Shown here: piece by piece, positions 1-11,958 of the stretch
Position numbering within the stretch: position 1 is the stretch's first letter
How the letters are laid out: each line of letters begins with the position of its first letter
Source of the DNA: Caprimulgus europaeus
Lineage: Eukaryota > Chordata > Aves > Caprimulgiformes > Caprimulgidae
Length of the DNA stretch: 64,000 nt
Assembly (NCBI GenBank): GCA_907165065.1
Contig: OU015523.1
Span: forward strand, 125,688,523-125,752,522
Reading direction: 5' to 3'
Made by a program: the position numbers and the translations under genes
The notes under the pieces: model-generated
The model's database searches: none
What the model saw: the letters and a program-made list of their open reading frames with translations, nothing else
What the model was told of the DNA's origin: nothing

Positions 1-331
1 CCAAGAAGGACACCCAGCCCCCAGTCCAACCCCCGGAGCAGCTCAGACCCCAAAGGTGCTTGACCTCCCGGATCTCCCAGCAGCCCGGTTCTGTTCTGGA
101 CCACGTTTCACAACCCCCGTGGTGTGGTGCAAAGGCGGCCGCCGCGCAGGATGTGCTGGCGGTCACCCTGCCGTTATTGTTTTCACCCGCTGCCGGTTAT
201 TTTAGCCTGAGTTTGCCTGGCCGCAGCGGCCACCCCCGGGATCTTTCATACACCCCCTCTGGACGGGGCAGAGAGGCTCCTGTTAGTACATTGCATGTAA
301 TATCACGTGTATTGCAGACAGACAGTGTTAT

Positions 332-793
332 GGGCACTCCAAGAGGGACCTGGAGGTGCTGGAGCGTGTCCAGAGAAGGGAACGGAGCTGGGGAAGGGTC
401 TGGAGCACAAGTGTGCTGAGTTCAGGCTGAGGGAACTGGGGGTGCTGAGCCTGGAGAGAAGGAGGCTGAGGGGAGACCTTGTGGCTCTGTCCAAGTCCCT
501 TGGAGGAGGGTGCAGAGAGGTGGGGGTGGGTCTGTTCCACCAAGGAGCAAGGGACAGGACAAGAGGAAATGGGCTCCAGTTGTGGCCAGGGCAGCTGAGA
601 TGGGATGTGAGGAAGAATTTCTTTGCTGAAAGGGTTCTGAGGCATTGGAAGGGGTTGCCCAGGGCAGTGGTGGAGTCCCCATCCCTGGAGGGATTTAAAA
701 GACAAGGTGCTCAGAGATCTGGTTCAGCAGTCACCAGGTAGGGTTTCACTTGATGATCTCAAAGGTCTTTTCCAACCAAACGATTCTGTGATT
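332..793 (+). mobile_element. CR1 LINE fragment, type A body with alternative 3' end
   Basis: The body has the type A markers (GGCTCTGTCCAAGTCCCTTG, AAGGGTTCTGAGGCATTGG). From about 700 the 3' part is instead the GGTGCTCAGAGATCTGG type shared with 25654-25936. It ends in ATTCTGTGATTA. It is 5'-truncated. Confidence 0.9.
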
Positions 794-2581
794 ACAAACA
801 TTACCCTTGGGTGGTATTTTTTTCTCTCCCCAGTTACTTGCTGTGATCCAGCAGTTGCCCAGTTGCCTACTGAATGCAGGTTTTGTTCATTTTTCTGGTG
901 GCAGTTGTCCTTATCAGAGCATCATCTGGGGTTGTGTCAGATGTTTCTACCCAAGTTTTATGTGCAGCGTCAGATGTTTTGCTCAAAACTTTAAAATAAA
1001 TGATCTCAATAAGACCAGCCTGTTTTTCATTAAATGGCTTTAGCTGGTACTGGTGAGGTTGCTCTTCAGAATTTTTCACTCCATTTCCATCTGACAGACC
1101 AGCAGTGGTGGGCAGTGAAGTGTCATTGCTGCTGCTCACACTGGGGATCTGCAGGTGTGTTTGTGGGAGATCCCAGGAGAACTGCCAGTGAAGGTCCAGG
1201 TGGGGGACTGGGATTCATTCCTGGTGCCCTGGGTGGCGAATCCTTTATCCACAGCTCTGTGTCGCTCAGGCATGTTCTGTCTCTGTACAATAACAGAGGG
1301 ACAAGTCCACGTTCCCCTGAGCCTTGCTTCATTTTAGGTGGAGGTTGTTTTCGGGGATGTCACCTCCGTAGGGATGCGGGGTCCTGTCAGCCGCGCTGTC
1401 TGTGCCCGAGGAGGTCTGGGCTCTCCTCTGGGTCCCTGTTCTGGCAGCAGTTAGACAGCCCAGGCATCCTGGTGTGGATTTTCCCTCTCCCTTTCCTGCA
1501 GCAGTTAGAAGATGGGCTCTGGGGAGCGTGGTGAGGTTGACTTGTTGTCTGGGTGACACCATCCTTGCGTGCCCGGGACGAGGGGCCGGTGCGGGGCTGG
1601 ACCCCCCGGCACGGTGGTGGCACAGGGCAGGGTTTGGCATTTCCTCATGCCCTGGTACCACAGCTCCTCTCTCCCTTCCTTTCTCATTCTTCCTGCCTCT
1701 GTCTCCTGCTTCCCTGTCCCAGTTCCTCCATCACAAGATTTCTGGAGTGGTCTTTGCTCTCGCTCCAGTGGTGTTTAACACGGAATTCTTACCCCAGCCT
1801 GGCGGGGTGGGGGGGGGTGTGATGTGTTACCAGAACACAAGCTATAAAAATACTAAAAATATCACAAGAAAAGCTGAATGCACGTCCTCAGAGTGGTGAG
1901 GTTTGTCTGGAGCACTTTGAGCCTCAGCTACACGTGAAAATATCAATATTTAACTAAACAAGTGTGATGAAGGGGAGCTGCAACCATAAGTTTAACTATT
2001 GATTAACTTGATAGGGGGAATAAATAAATAAATATAAAAATATCTGGGTTTGTGTCTGTGTCCAGGCACTGCAGTTGAGAACTCCTGCACTTGCCATTCG
2101 GAGATGCAGGGTTTTATTGGAAGTTAACCCTTTGCTCCAGAGTCTCCAGCTTGGGAAGTGGTTGGTTTTGGACTTGGGACTTGCAGTGAAATCTTTTGGC
2201 GTGCGAGGAGAGCGTGGACTCGGGGGTGTCTGTTGAAAGCTGGAGGCAGTGACGGTGCCAGGTGGGAACACAAATGGATGGCCACTGCTTCCCTTACCTG
2301 CCAATGTCAATATTATCATTGCTTCGTTAGCATCGTGTTCTGTTGGTGCCCTCAGTTCATGGGGCTGGAGCCTGCGTCACCTGCCCCGGTTCCAAAATCC
2401 ACATTTCTCCTCTGTTCCTTTGCCAGAGCCTCTGATTTCATCTGCTGCAGCGAGTGAGTTGCTTTTCTGAGTTGCCTTTAGAAAAAGTCTTGTTTGAAGT
2501 CAGGAGATCAGCATGAAAGTGGTGGGGGAGTTAAGATACAAGCAGCTAATTGAGATGCCCTTGACCTGACTGCTCTGTGCT
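794..2581. other. CR1-free intronic stretch
   Basis: No exon or RNA gene seen. There is a G-run at about 1806-1817 and an (AAAT)n microsatellite at 2019-2043. Confidence 0.6.
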
Positions 2582-2652
2582 GCTGGTTAACCTCCCGTGC
2601 TGGTTAGCTGGTTAACCTCCCGTGCTGGTTAGCTGGTTAACCTCCCATGCTG
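2582..2652. repeat. 25-bp tandem repeat, 2.8 copies
   Basis: The unit begins GCTGGTTAACCTCCCGTG. Copies start at 2582, 2607 and 2632; the last is partial with one change (CCCATG). Confidence 0.9.
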
Positions 2653-2905
2653 TGTAAACAGAATCACTGCAGGTTTCACCCACCCTCTTAGTGTGCTGAG
2701 AACCTCCAAGTCCTCCTGTAGCCTCGAGGGGGGACAGGACCTGGCTCCTCAGAGCACCCCTTCCCTTTGGTCGTTCTTACAGCCACAACTTCCCCACTGA
2801 TTTGAAAATTTCCCACAGTTGTGAAATGCAGCGACCTGCTGCGTTGTTCTGGCTCCACAATGAAGTGCTCTTTGTAGGAGTCTTTGTCTTCAAGACCAGA
2901 AGGAA

Positions 2906-3527
2906 TGGCCAAGAAGGCCAAGGGCATCCTGGCCTGGATCAGCACCAGTGTGGCCAGTAGGAGCAGGGAAGTTCTCTTCCCCCTGCACTGGGCACTGGTG
3001 AGGCCACAGCTCGAGTGCTGGGTTCAGTGTTGGGCCCCTGAGTCCAAGAAGGCCCTGGAGGTGCTGGAGCGTGTCCAGAGAAGGGAACGGAGCTGGGGAA
3101 GGGTCTGGAGCACAAGTGTGCTGAGTTCAGGCTGAGGGAACTGGGGGTGCTGAGCCTGGAGAAAAGGAGGCTGAGGGGAGACCTTCTGGCTCTGTCCAAG
3201 TCCCTTGGAGGAGGGTGCAGAGAGGTGGGGGTGGGTCTGTTCAACCAAGGAGCAAGGGACAGGACAAGAGGAAATGGGCTCCAGTTGTGGCCAGGGCAGT
3301 TGAGATGGGATGTGAGGAAGAATTTCTGTGCTGAAAGGGTTCTGAGGCATTGGAAGGGGTTGCCCAGGGCAGTGGTGGAGTCCCCATCCCTGGAGGGATT
3401 GAAGAGTCGTGTAGACACAGTGCTGAGGGACATGGGTCAGTGGGGACTGGGCAGTGCTGGGTTCATGGTGGGACTTCATGATCTTAAAGGTCTTTTCAAC
3501 CATTAAAATTCTGTGAGTCTCTGTGAC
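2906..3527 (+). mobile_element. CR1 LINE fragment, type A with ORF2 tail
   Basis: It begins in the end of ORF2 (GGCCAAGAAGGCCAAGGGCA) and runs through the type A body. The 3' end departs from the usual type A end (TTCATGATCTTAAAGG rather than CTCAAAGGGCTTTTCCA), then ATTCTGTGAGTCTCTGTGA. Confidence 0.92.
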
Positions 3528-6500
3528 TTTGTCACTGTGCCTCTTGCTTTAGCTGCAGTTAATTCTCTCTAGGTAGGGGCTGTCACTGAGTAGAACTTGC
3601 ACACAGGAGTAGCAGCTTTGGGCTGCGCAAGGGAGAAGGAGTTTTGGAGAACACTTCGAAAACTGCCGATGTTCTTTACCAGCTCGACTGGAAAGCTCAG
3701 TGGATTGCAGAGCCTTTGTGTTTGGGAAGGAACCTCACCTCGAGGAATCGCTGTTCTGAGAGCTGGAGGAATTGCCAACTTCTGGCAGCAAAGCGCAGCG
3801 GGGTGAGGGACAGAGCCGGGCTGCACGGGCACTGCTGGCTCCTGCCTGCTGGTTCTCTTCCCTGTGTTGGCCTGGAAGCTTGGAGTGGTGCTTGGCTGGA
3901 TGGCAGTGTGGATGTTTTTTGTTAATTTTATTCATGTGTTGCTGTGAGCAGCAGTTTATTCCGTACCTCAGCGCCTCCCAGGCGGTGTTTTCAAGCGAGC
4001 AGTGCCGCTGCCGGGGGGCTGGAGCGGAGCACTGGAGGTGAGCGCTCTGGGGATTTGGTTTCTCAGGGGTTGTGCCGCTGCAAGGACATATAAAGCTCCT
4101 GTTCAGACTTTCCAAGCTACTTCTGCCCTTTGCCCTCATCACATCCCAGTGGGAGACAAAAACCTGACTTTCACTTTGACCGCCTGGAGAGCGTAGGCGG
4201 GGGAGGCTGAGCTGGCGGAGCACAGCCCTGAGCCTTGGGGTGGGGATTGGGGTAACCCTGTGTCCTCCTGCCATGGCCAGGGAGAAAACAGACCCTGCAG
4301 GTGACTGGAAATGGAGGCTGAGTGCCACTGTTGGGCCTTTTTGGTGTCTTCATCCCCAAATCTTGTTTTCTCGGGGCTGCACCTTGCAAACTTGCTGTCT
4401 CTCTGTGTGTCCATGGCAGCCTGGAGCAGCTCCGTGCCATCTCACATGCCACAGAACAAGGTGTGACTCTGGTTCCTCCTGAAATGTTCAGTCCTGGAAT
4501 GAATTCCCACAGGAAAAAAAATAATAAAGCCCATGGCAGACTTTATATCTGCTTCAAACTGTGCCTTTTGGTTTGGCCTCTCCCAAGGTGAGGCAGGGAC
4601 AGGCGTGGGAGGTCCAAAGCAGCAATCCTCCTCTCCCGAGGGAATGAAGCAATAAATGGGTGCTGGAGCCTCCTGACAGCCCGGGTGGTGTGGCCAGCAG
4701 GGTCTGTGGTGCTTTGATGGTGGTGGTGAAATGGAGCCTCATCTCAAAGGGAGTCAGAAGGAACATGATTTGCTTTTCTGTTGCCGTCTCAGCTTGTGTT
4801 TGGCTCGTGGGCTGCGTGGTGTGTGCTGGTACATCATAAATCCCCTTGCTGAGTGTTCCCACCCCCTCTTCCTCAGGCAGGTTACGGTTGTCTGCCCAGT
4901 GCACGCTGTGCTTTGGACCCAGGGGGAGTGGCATCATCCTGCAGTGACTTTGATTTCAAGATCTGCCTGTTTTCTGGGGAGGGAAGGGAAGTAAAAGGGT
5001 GTCCTGGTGCAATCCCACGTGGATTTATTTGTTTAAAGGACCATGTATGAGCAGGTGGTTGAAAGGCAACAGTTTTCCTTGAGGTTGTCCCTCTGCTTTT
5101 AAAAATTCTCCTTCTGTTTATTCAACCCTGAGGCTGTGCTGAGGAAGGAAAGCCACCAGCGGTGGCACTTGTCCTGCTGTCATTCTCCACGCCCCGATTC
5201 AGCACCGACCTCACTTACCCTCTTGCTGCCGTCAGCTGCTTGAATGTAACCGGCCTCGTGTTTTGTATTCCAAAGTCCTGATCACACAACCAATTAGTGC
5301 TGAAAGAACAGTTTGCTTCATTCATTGCCTTTGCTTTAGAAACAAAGATAGATGGGGAGAAATAAACTCCTAAGCAGGCAGAGCAAGCTGGAGACTGGGA
5401 CGTTGTGGTTCTTACTGGGGCAGCTCTGGGATTCCCGCTGGAATGAGCCCTCCTGTTCCTGGTGGGTCTGGCTGGTGAACTGCACTGTGGATACTGGCTG
5501 GAAGGGGAGATGGGACTTCTCTGCTGCTGGTGAAGGTCTGCAGCACGAGCTGGGAATCCCTCTGCTCCTGGCTGGCAGAGGAGATTTGATCCCCGGTCGT
5601 TGTATCCTAGTGCAGTGCTATTAATAACGTGGCTTTTTGGCCTCTTTTATTTTCTCTCCTTGTTACAGGGAACAGTCTCTGGGACCTTCTGTTTCCCCAC
5701 CTCCTGCCCTGAGGGCTTGAGTTTGCTCCTGGAGGTCATGAGGTGGTGGATGCGTGCGGGTGCCCGTCCTGCTGCCCCGTCTGCCTTTGCTTGTGTGATC
5801 TGCTCCACGCGGCTCTCTCTGGCAGACTTTAATTTTCCCTTTCCCTTCATTTTAATCAGCCCCTGCAGCCCTGTGTGAATAATTTTCTGGCACCTCCATA
5901 ACTCCACTTTGGTTTTTAGCAGCTGATGCTGGTCCTCAGGCAGGTGGAGACGATGGACTCTTTTAATTAAGCCACTGCAGCACATGGGAGCCATGAGGAG
6001 CTTTGGCCTCAGACTGGGAGCCTGTGTGTTAAAAACCAGTATGGTGCCAGTTCAGCTCAGCTGGGAGCTGAGTGTTGGGCACTGGGGTGGAAGTGTTACC
6101 AGTGAATTATTCTTTTAACTTACTCAAATTGAATAAACACCAACCTCAGCTGCCTGTGCAGGTCTGGTGCAGCTGTGTGTAGAGGTTTTCTGTGCTGTCT
6201 CTGCTGTGGGGCTGGGGACACAGGTGACACCCGCAGCGATGGCACCACTGTGCCCAGTTAAAATAATTTGTTTTCACTGGCAGGTACGGGACGAAGCTCC
6301 CAGCCCTCCAGTCGACAGGGAAATCACCAGAGGAACATGAGGAAGTCGTTAAGATAACTGGGCATGTTTCTGTGCGTGAATTGTCTCTCCCTGTTTGGTT
6401 TCTCGTTGTGAGTCGCTGTCGGGGCGGTTGGATGTTTGGATTAGGGACCTATTTTTAAGTAACCCGTTTTTTCCACTTTGGAAAATGCACCGGCTCGCTG

Positions 6501-6590
6501 TGTGTCAGGACAGCTGTGCAGCCCGGCTTTGGGAACCGCCGCGTCTCCCTTGAAGCTGCTCCTGCACCGGTGTGAGCTCTTCCCTCTTTG
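3528..6590. other. CR1-free intronic stretch, 3.1 kb
   Basis: The longest CR1-free stretch of the window. Mixed composition; no exon, RNA gene or tandem repeat that I can support. Confidence 0.5.
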
Positions 6591-7423
6591 TCTGCAGAGG
6601 GGTCTGGCCAGGCTGGATCCATGGGCCAGGGCCAACTCCATGAGGTTCAGCCAGGCCAACTGCTGGGTCCTGCCCTTGGGTCACAACAACCCCTGGCAGC
6701 TCCAGGCTTGGGGAGGAGTGGGGGGAGAGCTGCTGGGCACAGAGGGACCTGGGGGTGTTGGGCACCAGCAGCTGAACAGGAGCCAGCAGAGTGCCCAGGT
6801 GGCCAAGAAGGCCAAGGGCATCCTGGCCTGGATCAGCACCAGTGTGGCCAGTAGGAGCAGGGAAGTTCTCTTCCCCCTGCACTGGGCACTGGTGAGGCCA
6901 CAGCTCGAGTGCTGGGTTCAGTGTTGGGCCCCTGAGTCCAAGAAGGCCCTGGAGGTGCTGGAGCGTGTCCAGAGAAGGGAGCAGAGCTGGGGAAGGGTCT
7001 GGAGCACAAGTGTGCTGAGTTCCCGGCTGAGGGAACTGGGGGTGCTGAGCCTGGAGAGAAGGAGGCTGAGGGGAGACCTTGTGGCTCTGTCCAAGTCCCT
7101 TGGAGGAGGGTGCAGAGAGGTGGGGGGTGGGTCTGTTCCACCAAGGAGCAAGGGACAGGACAAGAGGAAATGGGCTCCAGTTGTGGCCAGGGCAGTTGAG
7201 ATGGGATGTGAGGAAGAATTTCTTTGCTGAAAGGGTTCTGAGGCATTGGAAGGGGTTGCCCAGGGCAGGGGTGGAGTCCCCATCCCTGGAGGGATTGCAG
7301 AGTCGTGTAGACACAGTGCTGAGGGACATGGGTCAGTGGGGACTGGGCAGTGTTGGGTTCATGGTTGGACTTGATGAGCTCAAAGGGCTTTTCCAGTTGA
7401 GGCAGTGCTGGGACCCTGTCTGA
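6591..7423 (+). mobile_element. CR1 LINE fragment, type A, long copy with reverse-transcriptase tail
   Basis: One of the longest copies. Its 5' part encodes the end of the CR1 reverse-transcriptase region in frame (ANSMRFSQANCWVLPLGHNN), followed by the ORF2 C-terminus and the type A body. The frame is broken afterwards, so the copy is dead. The 3' end is degraded (GGACCCTGTCTGA). Confidence 0.93.
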
Positions 7424-9244
7424 GTTGCTGACCTCTGCTGTAGGAGGTGCCTGCAGGACCCACAGAGCCAGGCTCAGCGCTTCTTTCCAAGTGCCCGCTG
7501 TCCCACCAAGGAGCTCTGCACTGTCTTAATTGCTCAGTCCCTTCACCTCAGCCAGGGCTTGGACGTGTCAGGAGGCTTTGCTGCCCCGAGCCAGCCTCAG
7601 AAAGTGGAAGCAATCGCAGAGGAAGCGCTGGGGTTTGTGCACAAGCACCCGCTCGCGCCCGGGTTGTGCAAGAACAGGCGCTATTTTCGTCCCCCAGTAT
7701 TTCTTACAGCTCTGTCCCTGAAGGGCAGGGTTTTCAGGTCAGTTTAATTCATTCCTTCAGGTTTGGAGCTGTGGTGCCTGAAATGCTGTGAATCTCAGAG
7801 GATAGAAACATAATAAACAGGAGAACTTGAGGAATGTTCCTCGGCTGACTCACAAGTGAACAGCTTGCTTGTTTGAACAGTCTGCCCCGGCCAGTTAAGC
7901 TTTGTATTGCAGGAAAGGGAGGAATAATTCAGGATTAAAGCTGCTAAGCAATGGGTATGTTTAGATTTGTAAGGGTGCCAGTACATAATTAATGTGTGAG
8001 TAAGCCAAAGAAGAAAAAAAACGTTGTTTTTTTTTTTTCCTTGCTGTAGACAGACAGCTGCAGGATAAAACCTCATTTTGGGGGGGGGAGGGAGAAATAA
8101 TTTCTGAAAATATTCTTTTCTGAGTAGCTGCTGTTATTAACGCTGCCTGGGTGGGTTTTGTTCTCGCTGCTTTGCAGTTTTAAAGGCAAAAATCAAAGTG
8201 TGTCGTCTTGTGCTGGCCTGGAGGATTTGTGCTTCTTGCTGGAAAGCTCCCGGATTTGGGGTACGGCGAGGATAACCCCCAGAGCAGTGGGCTTGCTGGA
8301 GTGATGTTCCTGCTGAATCCTGCGTGCCACGGCTCTTCCTGGCTCCTGAGGATGTTGGTTAGCACTGGAGATTGGTGGTGGTGGATGCAGCTTATGGCTC
8401 AAGGAATAAACGAGGGTGTCTTCATGGAGCCTTGAAGTTTTCTCCTCTCTTTGCTATTCCTGCAGCCGGATCAGAGTCTGACCCGGCGGCGGCGGCGTTA
8501 AGCTTGTAGGAAGTAAAACATAAATACATCAGGAATAAGTGTTTATGTGACAGCAGTTGATTAAAGATCATCTCTGAGTGTTTTGGAAAGGAGGTAGTGA
8601 CTTGGTGTTCCTCATTTCACAGTGTGTCTGTTCTGTAAACTCCAAAATGAGCAGTGGGAATCAGTTTTTTTTCCTTTAAAACCTGTAGAAAGGATCAGAA
8701 AAGAAGGACTTGGCCACGTCCCTGCTTTCAGCTGTGTGACTGGGGAACCCCTGTGCATCTGACTGCACCCCTGCACGGGAGAGCGTGGGCTGGGCAAGTC
8801 CCAGCACCTTCAGCTGCCACTGAGGTGCAGAAATACTGCGGGTTGGTGAAGCTCTGGAGGGATTTGGTGGTGGAGGATCGTGCTGAGCTCTGCCAGAGCA
8901 GCCCCCATCTCTGTTCTGTAGCAGACACCCAGGGTCTCAGGTGTCTGCTACAGAACAGAGGTCCCCAGCTCCCCCCTCCAGAGGTCACCTGTAGTGGCAT
9001 GCCACCAGCAGCAGGCAAAAGGCGTTTGGACCCCAAGCAGGACAAGCTGTGGCTGCAGGTGTCCCCAGAGGTGTGAGTTCCAACCTTCTGCCACCGTGCT
9101 GGGAGGATGGAGAGGTTCCTCAGCCTCCATCAGGGGTGCCAGCTTGAAATGGCACTCCTGCAGCCTGGCTTGCATTGGGAAGGGTGGTTTAATTAAGCTG
9201 TGTCCTGGGGGACCTCTGAATAAAGGAGATACTCCTGGAGGTGT
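7424..9244. other. CR1-free intronic stretch
   Basis: Holds an A-run and T-run near 8013-8038, a G-run near 8080-8088, a short CGG run near 8483-8495 after a good pyrimidine tract and CAG, and the perfect hairpin listed separately. No exon identified. Confidence 0.5.
8909..8960. repeat. Perfect inverted repeat, 21-bp arms, 10-nt loop
   Basis: The left arm (8909-8929, beginning CTCTGTTCTGTAGC) is the exact reverse complement of the right arm (8940-8960); the loop is CAGGGTCTCA. It is not part of any CR1 fragment. It would form a very stable hairpin in RNA from either strand. It may be a template-switch mutation; a small RNA source is possible but unproven. Confidence 0.95.
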
Positions 9245-9537
9245 GTCTTTGGCCAAGGGCAGGGAGTGACAGAACAACGTGATGGCTTGAAAGTGGCAGA
9301 GGGGAGCTGGAGCTGAGATGTGAGGAAGAAATTGTTTGGTGTGAGGGTGGTGAGACCCTGGCCCAGGTTGGGCAGAGAAGCTGTGGCTGCTCCTCCCTGG
9401 AAGTGTTCTGGGCCAGGTTGGATGAGGCTTTGAGCAACCTGGTCTAGTGGAAGGTGTCCCTGCTGCTGGCAGGGGGGTTGGGACTGGAGGAGCTTTAAGG
9501 TCCCTTCCCACCCAAACCAGTGTGGGGTTCTGTGATA
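9245..9537 (+). mobile_element. CR1 LINE fragment, type B
   Basis: Type B markers are present: GAAGAAATTGTTTGGTGTGA, CTCCTCCCTGGAAGTGTTCT and CTAGTGGAAGGTGTCCCTGC. It ends GGTTCTGTGATA. It is 5'-truncated. Confidence 0.93.
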
Positions 9538-10485
9538 GGTGCCTTAGCCAGGGTGAGACTCAGTCCTTTGACTTTGTCATTTAGAAGCTGTATCTTGACC
9601 TGATGTCTCATGTTCCTGTGCCATCGCTGCAGAGATGGGTGTCTTCACCTGGTGGTTCCATCTACCTGGGTTAGGTGGAGAAATTGCTCTCCAGAGATAC
9701 CCACTCCCTTCTGTGGGTTATAGATGGGATGTCCCTTTCACAGTGACAAGTGACTTTGTCTTCTGACACAGCTCTGAAGCTCCACACCAAGAGAGCTCAG
9801 GTCAGAGGACAGCTCAGTCCTGGTCCTGCTCCCTGCCTCCAGCCTGCTGCTCGGTGTTTGCTTTAGCCTGCCCGTTTGGCTGCGTTGTCCAGCTGGTTTG
9901 TTTTTCATCTCGTGGCTATTTTCAGCCTCTCAGCCTAACAAGGTGAAATGTCTGAGATGCTTTTCCGTTCCCTGTGACTGTGCTATAAGGAGCCGCTTCC
10001 CCCGCAGGCTCCCCAGTGGAGGCTGCCTCACCCCAGCCTTGCCTTGCCTTGGTAGCCTTGGGCTATCTTCTGGCCTGGCCTGTTCACACCACTTAGGCCA
10101 CTTTTTTGTGAGAAGGACAGACAGTCTCTTCACAGAGAGCCCCAAATCCCAGCACTGTCACCCTCCTGGGAGTGCTGGGAGGACCGAGGAGGTGTGGGCT
10201 GCACCCTGCTCCAGTCTGCCAAGAGCATCTCTACGGGGTGGAGGTTGCCCCAGGTGTGAGGGGAGGGGAATGTTTCACCCCACCTCCTCCTTTTCCAATG
10301 GTGAATGTGTCACTTGTTCACTCCTGCAATTGTACTTGTGATTCCTTTGGGGTTGGGAGAGACTCTCAAACTGCCCTTCACTCAGGTAACATTAATTCTT
10401 AGTGCAAACCCAGCTCTTCCTCCTTGAAGACCAGGGGGGACCTGTGGGCAAAGGTGGTTTTTCTTAGAGCACGTGTCTGGTGAGG
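9538..10485. other. CR1-free intronic stretch
   Basis: Unique sequence; nothing recognised. Confidence 0.5.
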
Positions 10486-10884
10486 AGCAGCTGAGGGAAC
10501 TGGGGGTGCTGAGCCTGGAGAAAAGGAGGCTGAGGGGAGACCTTGTGGCTCTGTCCAAGTCCCTTGGAGGAGGGTGCAGAGAGGTGGGGGTGGGTCTGTT
10601 CAAGCAAGGAGCAAGGGACAGGACAAGAGGAAATGGGCTCCAGTTGTGCCCAGGGCAGTTGGGATGGGATGTGAGGAAGAATTTCTTTGCTGAAAGGGTT
10701 CTGAGGCATTGGAAGGGGTTGCCCAGGGCAGTGGTGGAGTCCCCATCCCTGGAGGGATTGAAGAGTCGTGTAGACACAGTGCTGAGGGACATGGGTCAGT
10801 GGGGACTGGGCAGTGTTGGGTTCATGATGGGACTCCATGAGCTCAAAGGGCTTTTCCCATCCAGGTTATTCTGTGATTCTCTGG
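10486..10884 (+). mobile_element. CR1 LINE fragment, type A
   Basis: 5'-truncated copy from CAGCTGAGGGAACTGGG to the terminal ATTCTGTGATTCTCTG; close in sequence to the other type A copies. Confidence 0.93.
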
Positions 10885-11279
10885 TGTCTGGATGTGGAAG
10901 CACTGGTCTTCCTATTTCAAATGAAGGATTAAAGTGCAGAGATATCATTGTCATCCAGGAAGTCATCTGGCAGAGCAGGGACTTGAACCCTCTCACAAAC
11001 GTCAGCTTGGTGGCCCAGCCTCTGGGACGTCCATCATTGCCTGGGGACGGCTGAGACCGTGGGGGACATCACTGAAATCTGCACTGGCTTGTGAAGTAAA
11101 TTTAGCACCTTGATGTGAACCTGGTCATCTGCTGGGTCAGCCTCCTTCACAGAGTATCTCCCACACCTTCAGGAACATCTCCAGAGGGAGAAGCAACAGC
11201 TGGTTGTGAATAAAACGCTTTTCCCAGGCTGTTCCTGGGGGAAGTGATGTGCTTCTCACTCCTCCAGACTTCTCTCCTC
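10885..11279. other. CR1-free intronic stretch
   Basis: Unique sequence of about 400 bp between two CR1 copies; nothing recognised. Confidence 0.5.
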
Positions 11280-11814
11280 TGCTCTGGTGAAACCCCCCCT
11301 GCAGTGCTGCCTCCAGGGCTGGGGCCACCAACAGCACAAGGACATGGACCCACTGGAGCCAGTGCAGAGGAGGCCACGAGGATGATGCCAGGGCTGGAGC
11401 AGCTCTGCTGTGAGGACAGGCTGAGAGAGTTGGGGCTGTTCAGCCTGGAGAAGAGAAGGCTCCAGGGAGACCTTCCAGTGGCCTCCCAGTACCTGAAGGG
11501 GCTCCAGGAAGGCTGGGGAGGGACTTTGGCCAGGGGCAGGGAGTGAGAGAACAAGGGGTGATGGCTTGAAAGTGGCAGAGGGGAGCTGGAGCTGAGATGT
11601 GAGGAAGAAATTGTTTGGTGTGAGGGTGGTGAGACCCTGGCCCAGGCTGGGCAGAGAAGCTGTGGCTGCTCCTCCCTGGAAGTGTTCTGGGCCAGGTTGG
11701 CTGAGGCTTTGAGCAACCTGGTCTAGTGGAAGGTGTCCCTGCTGCTGGCAGGGGGGTTGGGACTGGAGGAGCTTTGAGGCCCCTTCCCACCCAAACCAGT
11801 CTGGGATTCTCTGA
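11280..11814 (+). mobile_element. CR1 LINE fragment, type B
   Basis: From the CCCCCCCTGCAGTGCTGCCT segment through the full type B body to GGGATTCTCTGA. Confidence 0.93.
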
Positions 11815-11908
11815 ACTGGGTTTGAGCACTGCCTGGTGATGATCGCTGTCCCAAAAAAAGAACAAAAAATTCAACCCAGCGTGTGCATTGGCTTCAGCCC
11901 GGCCTTCC

Positions 11909-11958
11909 CAGTGCAGGGACCCCCCAGTGCAGGGACCCCCCAGTGCAGGGACCTCCCA
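11909..11958. repeat. Short tandem repeat, about 17 bp x 3
   Basis: Three near-identical copies of CAGTGCAGGGACCCCCC, the last with CCTCCC. Confidence 0.85.

Noticed and set aside
6478-7230. 250-aa open frame on +
   Set aside because: Spans a CR1 ORF2 tail and 3' region; only a fragment of retrotransposon coding sequence, not a host gene.
8909-8960. Calling the hairpin a microRNA gene
   Set aside because: Only 52 nt, perfect pairing and no flanking lower stem; small-RNA evidence is needed.
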